Below are positions 7,073-15,331 of a stretch of 23,709 nucleotides of DNA, one piece after another. The translations under genes and the position numbers were made by a program. Location: assembly GCA_021153325.1 (NCBI GenBank), contig JAGKTQ010000035.1:1-23709 (forward strand), written 5' to 3'. Position 1 is the stretch's first letter. Every line of letters starts with the position of its first letter. This DNA is from Lachnospiraceae bacterium (GTDB lineage: Bacteria > Bacillota > Clostridia > Lachnospirales > Lachnospiraceae). Under the pieces are notes generated by a model. That model worked only from the letters and a program-made list of their open reading frames with translations, did not search any database and was not told the DNA's origin.

Positions 7073-7089
7073 GAATGGGAGATGATGGT

Positions 7090-7686
7090 ATGACCGACTA
7101 TGAAAAGATTGATGAAATAGCAAGAAAAAATAATAATGTGTTTAAAACAAAAATGGTTATAGAAGCCGGCATTAGAAAAGAAAGAATACGAGAAATGTTG
7201 GAGAGTGGTCTGGTGGAGAAATTAGGACATGGTCTTTATTCTCTTAGCAGGGAAGACGTAGATGAATATTATGAGTTTCAGCAAAGATGTCCGAAAGGAA
7301 TTTTCTCTTACGGAACATCTGCATATTTTTGGAATCTTTCTGATAGAGTACCCAATGTGCTAAGTTGCACAGTGCCGAGAGGATACAATACATCCAGACT
7401 AAAGATTGATACGAAAGTAAAATATCATTATTTACCAAAGGATTTGTATGATATTGGCATCGTAGAAATTATATCACCACAAGGAGCAAAGATTCGTGTG
7501 TATGATAGAGAGAGAACTATATGTGACTTGATAAGAGATAGAAAAAAAGTGGATATGCAGCTCTACAGTAATGCATTAAACATTTATTTTAAGAGTCGGG
7601 AAAAGAACATACGAAGATTGATGAAGTATGGAAAGGCATTTCGTATAACAGAAGAATTAGAAAAATACATGGAGGTATTACAATGA
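7090..7686 (+). CDS. abiEi: Type IV toxin-antitoxin system antitoxin AbiEi
   Basis: A 198-residue antitoxin and autorepressor. Residues about 1-55 form the winged-helix DNA-binding domain (KTKMVIEAGIRKERIREML, then LVEKLGHGLYSL). The remainder is the AbiEi C-terminal domain, including IFSYGTSAYFWNLSDRVPN and the RERTICDLIRDR core. I chose ATG 7090 (MTDYEK) because GGGAG lies eight bases upstream. ATG 7075 has only the operator in front of it. The stop overlaps the toxin start as ATGA, giving translational coupling. It is expected to bind the inverted repeat at 7029-7072 and to counter AbiEii without direct stable binding, as is known for type IV systems. Confidence 0.92.
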   Translation: MTDYEKIDEIARKNNNVFKTKMVIEAGIRKERIREMLESGLVEKLGHGLYSLSREDVDEYYEFQQRCPKGIFSYGTSAYFWNLSDRVPNVLSCTVPRGYNTSRLKIDTKVKYHYLPKDLYDIGIVEIISPQGAKIRVYDRERTICDLIRDRKKVDMQLYSNALNIYFKSREKNIRRLMKYGKAFRITEELEKYMEVLQ

Positions 7687-8540
7687 AAAGTGCAGAACAG
7701 ATAAAAGGTGCTGTTAAAAATATAGCAAAGAAAATGAATTTGAAACCACAGGAAGTTTTGCAAATATTTATGTTTGAAAGACTTGTGGAGCGTTTGTCTA
7801 TATCGAAATATAAAGAGAATTTCATATTAAAGGGAGGGTTACTGATTGCATCCATGATTGGTATTGCAGAAAGAACCACAATGGATATGGATACAACCAT
7901 TCAAGGTCTTCCTATGACAGCGGAAGAGATAGAAAAAATAATAAAAGAAATTCTTGCTCTTGATGTGGAGGACGGAATTTGCTTTGAATATCAGGGAATG
8001 CAGCCAATAAGAGAAGACGATGAATATAATAATTTCTGTGTATCAATTTGTGCCATGTATGGGAAAATGAAAATCCCAATGAAAATAGATATTACAACAG
8101 GAGATAAGATTACTCCAAGACAAATTGATTATGGATATAAATTTATGTTTGAGGATAAGAGTGCGCTGGTAAAGGCTTACACCTTAGAGACAATTATTGC
8201 GGAAAAATATGAAACGGTTATAAGAAGAAATATAGGTAACACAAGAGCCAGAGATTTTTATGATTTGTTTGTATTGGTAAAAATCAAGAAGGATGAAATC
8301 CGCTGGAACGTTTTAAAAGAGGCGGTCTTAGCAACAGCAGCAAAAAGAGGTTCTTTGGAAGAACTGACAGAATATAAAGAGATAATCGAAGACATACAGG
8401 AAAGTCAGTTCCTAAAGCGTATATGGGAGAAGTATAAGGAAGAAAATACATACAGCGAAGGAATCGCATTTGTTGATACATTAGATATTGTATTGTGGAT
8501 AGGCAGGGAACTGGAAAATATTGATGGGATAAAGAGGTAG
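7683..8540 (+). CDS. abiEii: Type IV toxin AbiEii nucleotidyltransferase
   Basis: A 285-residue nucleotidyltransferase-like toxin (DUF1814). The family motifs are all seen: KGGLLIAS and MDMDTTI (GS/DxD-type NTP and metal site, about residues 50-75), KIDITTGD (about 137-144), the lysine in ETIIAEKYETV (about 170-180), and TRARDFYDLF (about 188-197). AbiEii toxins add nucleotides to target RNAs, including tRNA 3' ends in related enzymes, and so arrest growth upon phage infection. It overlaps abiEi by four bases. No terminator hairpin is obvious directly after it. Confidence 0.92.
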   Translation: MKSAEQIKGAVKNIAKKMNLKPQEVLQIFMFERLVERLSISKYKENFILKGGLLIASMIGIAERTTMDMDTTIQGLPMTAEEIEKIIKEILALDVEDGICFEYQGMQPIREDDEYNNFCVSICAMYGKMKIPMKIDITTGDKITPRQIDYGYKFMFEDKSALVKAYTLETIIAEKYETVIRRNIGNTRARDFYDLFVLVKIKKDEIRWNVLKEAVLATAAKRGSLEELTEYKEIIEDIQESQFLKRIWEKYKEENTYSEGIAFVDTLDIVLWIGRELENIDGIKR

Positions 8541-8803
8541 CGTATGAATTGGAAGAATATTAAAGTAAATCAAAGGTTTCTACGATCTTGAAAGAAAAAT
8601 GGAAGCTGCCGCTTGCATTATATTAAAAAGCTCATACCTCTGCTGCAAATGCTCATGTGCAACAAAGTAACCCACAAGAATTTGATAGACAGCAAACTGC
8701 TATTCCGTAAAATTTTTCTATTGCTCAAGTAGAGTATGGTTTTACTCAATTTTATATGTTATAATATCTAAAAAGATGTTAAAACATATTTTGGGAGGTG
8801 ATT
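8541..8803. other. Intergenic region with possible gene remnants and a -10 box
   Basis: A 15-codon frame (MNWKNIKVNQRFLRS, from about 8544) directly follows abiEii. A 27-codon frame from 8627 to TAA 8710 encodes a Gln/Asn-rich tail ending QEFDRQQTAIP, with a stop before it and no start. Both look like leftovers of insertions or deletions. TATAAT at 8760-8765 is a good -10 for the next gene, but its -35 region (TGGTTT) is weak. Confidence 0.4.
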
Positions 8804-9361
8804 ATGACTGCACCAGTAAATATAATTGGAGAACGCTTAAAAGAAATACGCGCAAGCCGCAACTTAACTTTAGAGGATACGGCAAAAGCAACTGGCGTTA
8901 GTAAACCAATGTTGGGACAAATCGAAAGAGGGCAGTCTATCCCAACTATTACTGTATTATGGAAAATTGCAACAGGATTGAAAGTGCCGTTATCTTCTTT
9001 CTTAGAACAACAACAGCCGGAATATACTGTTGTTGGCATGGAACAGGCAACTACTATTTCTGAGGATAATGGACGCATGAGAGCTTATCCATTGTTTCCG
9101 TATGACCCTATACGCAATGTTGAGATATTTCACATTGAATTTGATGTTGGCTGCAATCATGCTTCGGAACGACACAATGTCGGTGTGGAAGAATATATTT
9201 TAGTCCAGAATGGAATATTACGGCTTATACTAAATGGACGGGAAATCATCTTAAAAGAAAAGCAGGCAATTCGTTTTAAGGCTGATGTGCCGCATAGTTA
9301 CTGTAATCCTTTTACCGAGCAATGCGCTGTTTACAATATTATCTTTTATCCACAACACTAA
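8804..9361 (+). CDS. XRE-cupin transcriptional regulator
   Basis: A 185-residue regulator. Residues about 6-63 are a Cro/C1-type HTH (LTLEDTAKATGVSKPMLGQI). Residues about 105-182 are a cupin_2 sensing barrel (HNVGVEEYILVQNG, then FKADVPHSYCNP). Proteins of this layout sense a small ligand and often control an adjacent metabolic or efflux gene. I chose ATG 8804 because GGGAGG ends five bases upstream. The GTG at 8798 overlaps that ribosome site. The metallo-hydrolase gene follows after 13 bases with its own GGAGG, so the two were probably one unit. Confidence 0.88.
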   Translation: MTAPVNIIGERLKEIRASRNLTLEDTAKATGVSKPMLGQIERGQSIPTITVLWKIATGLKVPLSSFLEQQQPEYTVVGMEQATTISEDNGRMRAYPLFPYDPIRNVEIFHIEFDVGCNHASERHNVGVEEYILVQNGILRLILNGREIILKEKQAIRFKADVPHSYCNPFTEQCAVYNIIFYPQH

Positions 9362-9374
9362 CGGAGGTAAAATA

Positions 9375-10250
9375 ATGTACGAATTGATACAGGTTTCAGA
9401 ACGTAGTTATTATATCCAAAGCCCCGCTAAAATTGGGCTTGTAAAGTTGGACGATACAAATGTTTGCCTGATTGACAGTGGCAATGACAAGGATGCAGGG
9501 CGTAAAGTACGTCAATTGTTAAACGCAAACGGCTGGAATTTAACAGCGATTTATAACACTCATTCAAATGCAGACCATATCGGCGGCAACAAATATCTGC
9601 AAGGACAGACCGGGTGTAAAATTTATGCACCGGGTATTGAGTGCGATTTCACGAAACACACGATTTTAGAGCCATCATTTCTGTACGGCGGCTTTCCCTG
9701 CAAAGACCTTAGACACAAATTTCTTTTAGCATAGGAAAGCGACGCAGAGTACCTGACAAAAGACGCATTGCCCAAAGGGTTTGAGATTATCAACTTGCCC
9801 GGTCATTTTTTTGATATGGTGGGCTTCCGAACACCCGACGATGTAGTTTATCTTGCCGATTGTCTATCGAGCCGGGAGACTTTGGAAAAATACCAAATCG
9901 GATTTATTTATGACGTTGCTGCTTATTTGAAAACCCTTGAAACTGTAAAATCCCTTACTGCAAAAATATTTGTTCCTGCCCATGCGGAAGCGACAACAGA
10001 TATATCTGAACTGGCACAGTACAATATTGATAAAGTAAATGAAATTGGGGAAAAAATTTTAGAGTTATGTGCAGAGCCAAGTTGCTTTGAGAATATTTTG
10101 CAAAGGCTATTTACGGAGTATGAGTTGACAATGAACTTTGAACAGCATGTGCTTGTGGGAAGCACTGTCCGTTCTTATCTTGCGTGGTTAAAAGACACAG
10201 GAAAACTAAGTGTCTATTTTGAAAACAATATGTTGCTTTGGAAACAGTAA
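9375..10250 (+). pseudogene. MBL-fold metallo-hydrolase interrupted by an in-frame amber codon
   Basis: One continuous reading frame of 291 sense-length codons is broken only by TAG at 9732-9734 (codon 120). The first part carries the metal motif THSNADHIGG, in which the usual second His of HxHxDH is Asn. The second part carries LPGHFFDMVG, YLADCL and VPAHAEA, which would supply later metal ligands, plus a helical C-terminal domain. The frame is identical on both sides (KFLLA, stop, ESDAEYLTKD), so a single CAG-to-TAG change would explain it. Neither half alone holds a full metal site. It is a fresh pseudogene unless the amber codon is read through. Confidence 0.82.
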
Positions 10251-10359
10251 TCCTATTTCAAAGCAGAAGTGCGGCATTTCTAGCTTGGCACAATCATTAT
10301 CTGCTTTCGTATATAGAACAAATAGAAGAGTAAAACGCGCATTTTGGCGAAAAATAGAG

Positions 10360-10388
10360 GGATGCTACGAAGAGTAGCATCCTTTTTT
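10360..10388 (+). terminator. Strong rho-independent terminator
   Basis: GGATGCTAC (10360-10368) and GTAGCATCC (10374-10382) form a perfect nine-pair stem with a five-base loop, followed by six T. It closes the XRE-cupin/MBL unit and insulates the ABC transporter operon. Confidence 0.92.
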
Positions 10389-10394
10389 CGTGTG

Positions 10395-10439
10395 TGTAAA
10401 CAGATGTTGGTGGATGATACTGGGCTGTTTACATAGAAT
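10395..10439. promoter_or_regulatory. Inverted repeat and likely promoter of the ABC operon
   Basis: TGTAAACAG (10395-10403) and CTGTTTACA (10425-10433) are exact reverse complements separated by 21 bases. TAGAAT (10434-10439) directly after the right arm is a reasonable -10, but no good -35 is seen, which suits an activator- or repressor-dependent promoter. TGTAAACA recurs at 13592-13599, just before the start codon of the operon's XRE regulator. Confidence 0.55.
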
Positions 10440-10479
10440 GAGGGCATCAAATGAAACAAGCAAATGATGGAGGTAGGAA

Positions 10480-11247
10480 ATGGCAATAGGAAAAGAAATT
10501 ATTATTTCAGCTAAAAATTTAAAGAAAAGTTTTCATACAGGAGATACAGAGCAGACTATTTTTGAAAACTTAAATCTTGATCTTTACAAGGGAGATTTTA
10601 CAGTAATTATGGGATCATCCGGAGCAGGTAAATCTACACTGATGTATTCACTTTCGGGAATGGACAGACCAACAGCAGGTACCATTTTCTTTGCGGGAAA
10701 AGAAATTACAAAGTGTAAAGATGATCAGTTAGCTGTTTTTAGAAGAAAGAACTGTGGGTTTGTTTTTCAGCAAATTTATTTATTAGAAAAAATGAGTTTA
10801 ATGGATAACGTTCTTACTGCAGGAGCACTTGGCGATCGTGATAAAAAATCAATGATAAAAAGGGCAAAAGAATTGTTTGAACTTGTAAATATTCCTGAAA
10901 TCACGCAGAAAAAGTTTTCTACGCAGATATCTGGTGGGGAAGCCCAGAGAGCGGGAATTGTAAGAGCGGTCATTAATGATCCAAAGGTTGTGTTCGCAGA
11001 TGAACCGACAGGTGCATTGAATTCCAATAATTCAGAAGCCGTCCTGAATGTTTTTACGAAGCTGCACAAAGAGGGACAAAGTATCATTATGGTAACGCAT
11101 GATAAGAAGACAGCTCTTCGTGGAAATCGTGTGTTGTATGTCAAGGACGGACAAATATACGGCGATTGTAATTTAGGTAATTACACGCAAGGAAATACGG
11201 AAAGAGAAAAGAAATTAGATAGTTTTTTGGCAGAGATGGGGTGGTAA
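10480..11247 (+). CDS. ABC transporter ATPase, MacB/LolD type
   Basis: A 255-residue nucleotide-binding subunit. Walker A GSSGAGKST is at 45-53, a Q-loop glutamine at 97-98, the signature SGGEAQR at 151-157, Walker B VVFADEP at 170-176 and the switch histidine at 207. All are intact. The length and SGGEAQR/PTGAL wording match the MacB/FtsE/BceA-like class that pairs with FtsX-type permeases, which work as mechanotransmitters or peptide and antibiotic resistance pumps rather than classical importers. Translation starts at ATG 10480 with GGAGG upstream. The permease gene starts one base after its stop. Confidence 0.93.
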   Translation: MAIGKEIIISAKNLKKSFHTGDTEQTIFENLNLDLYKGDFTVIMGSSGAGKSTLMYSLSGMDRPTAGTIFFAGKEITKCKDDQLAVFRRKNCGFVFQQIYLLEKMSLMDNVLTAGALGDRDKKSMIKRAKELFELVNIPEITQKKFSTQISGGEAQRAGIVRAVINDPKVVFADEPTGALNSNNSEAVLNVFTKLHKEGQSIIMVTHDKKTALRGNRVLYVKDGQIYGDCNLGNYTQGNTEREKKLDSFLAEMGW

Positions 11248-11248
11248 T

Positions 11249-13576
11249 GTGAGAAAAATTTGGACACAGGTAATATATCATTTAAAAAAGGATAAAGGCT
11301 CTTATGTATCATTTGGAATCATCATTCTGTTTACGGCTTTTATGCTGAATTTGGCACTGGTACTGACTTTTCAGGTGGATAAGGCATATGATGAAAAGTT
11401 TAATGCATTACATACGGCGACTATCAATTTTACGGTTTCTAAGCTGCAGGATACAGAGCAGTTGAGTGAAGCGTTAGGGAATTTGCAAGGAGTCACGGAA
11501 ATAGACTGTCGAGAAGCGATTTTTTCAGAAGCGGTAGTGAAAGAATTTAGAGACACGGATTTTTCGATGCACACGCTTTTTTATAATATAGAGGATGTGC
11601 GAAAGTTAAATAGGTTAGAGGTGAGAGAAGAAGGGCAGAGCGTAACAGACAACGCGATCTATCTTCCATTGTATGTGGCAAGCTTTGGAGAATTTGAGGT
11701 CGGAGATAATATTGTATACAAAATAGGTGACAAGTCTCATACCTTTTACGTGTCTGGTGTGTTGGAAGAAATGCAATATGGCAACTACGGAAAGGGTTTA
11801 ATGGGTGCTTATCTTTCCGGTGAGGCATATCAGAAACTGAGCGAAGAGCAGGAAGAAAATTTAGTGATCGAATATTCGCTTCTTACGGATAAAAATAGCG
11901 ATATCGAGCAAATAAAAAAGGAAATCGGTAATGTATTAGATGAGCAAGAGATTGTAATGCTATCTATGAGTGACAGTATCTCAACAAAGGATACGCGAAC
12001 GATGGTATGCAATTTGTTGATTTTGATCTTGACAGCATTTGCTTGTGTAATCTTATTAGTCAGTGTATTTTTGTGTAAGTTCAGAATCAGTAATTCCATG
12101 GACGAAGAGATTGTGAATATGGGAGTATTAAAAGCCATGGGTTACACAGGAAATATGATAATAGGGAGTATCGTTATACCCTATGTGATGGTCACAATAG
12201 TGACAGCCATGATCGGTGTTTGGTGCTCCTATGCCGTACTTCCGACTCTGTCTAACGTGTTGACGTTGCAATCCGGCTTTTCTTTCGCCTTAGTTTTTGA
12301 TGGAAAGAGCTTGCTTTGTGTGGAACTGCTTCTGACAAGTGTCGTGCTGTTGTTCACTTATCGGGCGGCAAGACGAATTAGAAGGATTCAGCCTATTTCT
12401 GCAATGCGGGGAACTGGAGAAGAAAGGAAAGTGAAGAAAAATTATTTCCCGTTGGAAACAACTAAAGGAAAGACACAGATCTTATTAGTTTTGAAGCAAA
12501 TGTTCGCAAGTGGAAAACAAAATGTACTGCTGTTTTTTGTATCGTTTGTTCTGGCAGTATTAGTAGCATTTGCAAGCATATTATTTTATAATGTGATCGT
12601 GAAGCCAGATAATTTCATGTCAACATTGTCAGAGGAAATGCCGGAAGCGATTATTTATCCAAAGGAAAACGCGCAGGAATTTCTTACAGATACGCTGGAA
12701 AAGGACAAACGGGTGAAGAGTGTACTGCAATATTCTGTGGTGAATATAGAAATAGAGGAGGAAGCAGTCACTACGTTTGTGTGTGTGGATTTTAGCAAAG
12801 TATCCAATGATCTTTGTTATTTGGGAGAAAATCCAAAAGCGCAAAATGAAATTGCACTGGGAAGTGTATTTGAAGAAAACTACAAATTGGGAGATTCTAT
12901 AGAACTGAAAAATGGAAACACCGTGTATTCGTACAAAATAACCGGTTTTGTGCAGAGCGTGAATTATCAGGGAAATGTTTGTGAATTGACGGTAGCGGGA
13001 TATGAAAATTTTTGTGGAGGCGAGAGTAGTCCTTCCTTGTATGTTTATTTAGAGGATGGAAACGATACAGAAGCTTTTCTTAAGGAATATTCGACAAAAC
13101 TCGCAGACAGCATTACGAATACCGTGAATTATGAAAAAATAGCGAAAACTTCACAGGATATGTTTTCTGGAATTACAGCAATGATCATTCTTGCGATTTT
13201 TGTATTAACGATGTTGATCGTACTCTTTATTTTATATATTGTAATCAAGTCACTGCTTGTACAGAGAAAGCAGGAATTAGGTATTTATAAAGCGATCGGT
13301 TATTCAAACTGGCAATTAATGATACAATTAGCCGGCAGTTTTCTGCCGATATCAGTAGTGGCAATACTGTTGTCATCTCTATTAGGGATTGTATATATGC
13401 CATATATCAATCAATTTATTTTTCATACAGTAGGTGCTATGAAAAATAATATGGAGGTATCCGTTCCATTTTTAATGGTCTTTGCAGTATTACAAATCGT
13501 GATCAATTTTGTGATCAGTATCGTTTTGAGTATGCCGATCAAAAAAATATCAGCATATTCTTTATTAAAGGAATAA
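11249..13576 (+). CDS. FtsX-like ABC permease
   Basis: A 775-residue membrane protein with two FtsX-type halves. It has an N-terminal helix (about 18-40) and a large extracytoplasmic region (about 40-245). Three helices with an intervening loop lie around 250-370, then a second N-terminal-type helix (about 425-450) and a second extracytoplasmic region. A final helix group at about 645-770 follows. MGVLKAMGYT and LGIYKAIGYS are the paired FtsX cytoplasmic coupling motifs. The start is GTG 11249, one base after the ATPase stop, with GGGGTGG ahead, so expression is coupled. The substrate cannot be read from the sequence. An associated regulator with an adhesin-like half suggests envelope stress or peptide sensing. 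Confidence 0.9.
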   Translation: MRKIWTQVIYHLKKDKGSYVSFGIIILFTAFMLNLALVLTFQVDKAYDEKFNALHTATINFTVSKLQDTEQLSEALGNLQGVTEIDCREAIFSEAVVKEFRDTDFSMHTLFYNIEDVRKLNRLEVREEGQSVTDNAIYLPLYVASFGEFEVGDNIVYKIGDKSHTFYVSGVLEEMQYGNYGKGLMGAYLSGEAYQKLSEEQEENLVIEYSLLTDKNSDIEQIKKEIGNVLDEQEIVMLSMSDSISTKDTRTMVCNLLILILTAFACVILLVSVFLCKFRISNSMDEEIVNMGVLKAMGYTGNMIIGSIVIPYVMVTIVTAMIGVWCSYAVLPTLSNVLTLQSGFSFALVFDGKSLLCVELLLTSVVLLFTYRAARRIRRIQPISAMRGTGEERKVKKNYFPLETTKGKTQILLVLKQMFASGKQNVLLFFVSFVLAVLVAFASILFYNVIVKPDNFMSTLSEEMPEAIIYPKENAQEFLTDTLEKDKRVKSVLQYSVVNIEIEEEAVTTFVCVDFSKVSNDLCYLGENPKAQNEIALGSVFEENYKLGDSIELKNGNTVYSYKITGFVQSVNYQGNVCELTVAGYENFCGGESSPSLYVYLEDGNDTEAFLKEYSTKLADSITNTVNYEKIAKTSQDMFSGITAMIILAIFVLTMLIVLFILYIVIKSLLVQRKQELGIYKAIGYSNWQLMIQLAGSFLPISVVAILLSSLLGIVYMPYINQFIFHTVGAMKNNMEVSVPFLMVFAVLQIVINFVISIVLSMPIKKISAYSLLKE

Positions 13577-13600
13577 CGTGAAAGGAAAAGGTGTAAACAC

Positions 13601-14482
13601 ATGGATTTTGGAGATAGATTAAAAGAAATTAGAATGAAAGAAGGATTATCACAGGAACAACTGGCAGATAAAATCGGAGTGTCTAGACAGGCAATTACGA
13701 AATGGGAGACCAAGAAAGGTATGCCGGATGTTGAAAATATGGTGATTTTGGCAGAAATATTTAAGATCACATTGGACGAGCTTATATTACAGGAGACAAA
13801 AGTACAAAGGGAAAGAGAAGTTCTCTTTGAAAGTGAAACGGTCTATGATATTGATTGTGACAAGCACTTTGACATTCATATGGGGAGTGCGAGAAAGATA
13901 TGCATTTCCTCTGGTCATGATGAAAAAATTCATATTAAGTTGCAATCTGACTGCTTGGAAAACCTGAGCTCTATTTATAAGATTAAACTGGATGAAAAAA
14001 GAAATAAAATTGACATAGATTGCGTGAAAAAGAAGGGGATCAGCCGATATGAAGCAGAAGAATCTGTAGATGTCATCATTTCCCTGCCAAGGGATTACAC
14101 AAATCACTGTGAGATAGAAGCTGCAACCAAGGAATTGTATTTAGAAGATCTGAATTTGGAACGTTTGGAATATGATGGCGAGGCGAGCAGGATATTTGTG
14201 AAAAATACAGTAGGCAGTCTGGAATTTACAGGAAAAACCGATTATGACATAACGATAGAGGGAAGCTGTACACAATTAGATGTAAATCAGTGGCATGCAA
14301 AAACAAGGATTCATGTACCAACGTTGGAAAACTATACCGTAGTAAATAAGGGCAGGAAATGTGGCGTTTATTACCAACAGAACGGAAAGATCTGTGAAGA
14401 ACCGATAGATGGCAGCGGAGAGCATATTATTAGTATTTCCGGCATTCTTTCAGAATTGATCGTAGATGTAATGGAGCAGTAA
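13601..14482 (+). CDS. XRE regulator with C-terminal beta-repeat domain
   Basis: A 293-residue protein. Residues about 5-60 are a canonical Cro/C1 HTH (LSQEQLADKIGVSRQAITKW). Residues about 75-293 form a beta-rich region with regularly spaced hydrophobic strands, similar to the DUF4097-type putative adhesin domain often found fused to, or beside, such regulators in Clostridia. No membrane segment is present. It lies 24 bases after the permease and probably regulates the ABC operon. TGTAAACA lies between its ribosome site (AAAGG) and the ATG, echoing the inverted repeat in front of the operon. The target and signal are inferred, not shown. Confidence 0.82.
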   Translation: MDFGDRLKEIRMKEGLSQEQLADKIGVSRQAITKWETKKGMPDVENMVILAEIFKITLDELILQETKVQREREVLFESETVYDIDCDKHFDIHMGSARKICISSGHDEKIHIKLQSDCLENLSSIYKIKLDEKRNKIDIDCVKKKGISRYEAEESVDVIISLPRDYTNHCEIEAATKELYLEDLNLERLEYDGEASRIFVKNTVGSLEFTGKTDYDITIEGSCTQLDVNQWHAKTRIHVPTLENYTVVNKGRKCGVYYQQNGKICEEPIDGSGEHIISISGILSELIVDVMEQ

Positions 14483-14539
14483 TACTGGATAAAAAGCAAA
14501 TTTGATGGGATAATTGACCCGATTGCGAGGAAAAAAAGA

Positions 14540-15241
14540 ATGAAAGCAGTATTATTTGATTTAGATGGTACATTATTACCAATGGACCAGGAGGAATTTA
14601 CAAAAACATACATACAGTTATTGAGCACTACAATGGAAAAGTATGGTTATCCCCCAGAGAATATGATAAAAGCGGTCTGGATGGGAGTAAGTGCCATGGT
14701 CAAAAATGATGGAAGCACTACGAATGAAGAAGTGTTCTGGAAAGCATTTGGTCAATTGTTCGATAAAGATGTGAGAGCCGATGAGCCTCTGTTCACTGCC
14801 TTTTATGAAAACGAATTTGAAAATGCAAAGAATGTTTGCGGGTACAATGAGAATGCAAAGAAGCTGGTCGAAGAATGTAAGAAGAAAGGATTTCACGTTA
14901 TTTTAGCGACAAATCCGATCTTTCCGGCCGTTGCAACGAAAAAAAGAATACAGTGGGCAGGCTTACAGCCGGAGGATTTTGAATTATATACTACCTATGA
15001 GAATATAGGATATTGCAAACCGAATCCGCAATATTATCAGGAAATCTTGAACCGAATAGGAGTATCCGCTAAAGACTGTCTGATGATCGGAAATGATGTG
15101 ACAGAAGATATGGTGGCAGAAACTTTAGGTATGAAAGTATTTTTGCTTAAGGATTGCATGATAAACAAAGAAAATAAGGATATTTCTGTTTATCCAAACG
15201 GAAGTTTCCAGGCAGCAATAGAATATATCAAATGCCAATAA
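14540..15241 (+). CDS. HAD-superfamily phosphatase
   Basis: A 233-residue HAD hydrolase. Motif I is FDLDGTLL (nucleophile Asp7 and acid Asp9), motif II the threonine in ATNP, motif III the lysine in CKPNPQYY, and motif IV GNDVTED. A helical cap lies between motifs I and II, as in subclass I enzymes acting on small phosphorylated metabolites. GAGG lies nine bases before ATG 14540. It is placed between the regulator and a sugar PTS gene, so dephosphorylation of a sugar phosphate is a reasonable inference, but the substrate is unknown. Confidence 0.85.
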   Translation: MKAVLFDLDGTLLPMDQEEFTKTYIQLLSTTMEKYGYPPENMIKAVWMGVSAMVKNDGSTTNEEVFWKAFGQLFDKDVRADEPLFTAFYENEFENAKNVCGYNENAKKLVEECKKKGFHVILATNPIFPAVATKKRIQWAGLQPEDFELYTTYENIGYCKPNPQYYQEILNRIGVSAKDCLMIGNDVTEDMVAETLGMKVFLLKDCMINKENKDISVYPNGSFQAAIEYIKCQ

Positions 15242-15294
15242 AAGGGATAAAATACTGAAAACTGGGAAAGATTTTTATGACAGACTAAGAGGTA

Positions 15295-15309
15295 TGTTAC
15301 AAAGTAACA
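15295..15309. repeat. Small palindrome before the PTS gene
   Basis: TGTTAC (15295-15300) and GTAACA (15304-15309) flank AAA. It lies 22 bases upstream of the PTS start. It could be a repressor site or a small mRNA hairpin near the ribosome site. Confidence 0.4.
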
Positions 15310-15331
15310 AGGGAAAGGTATGGTCATAAAA

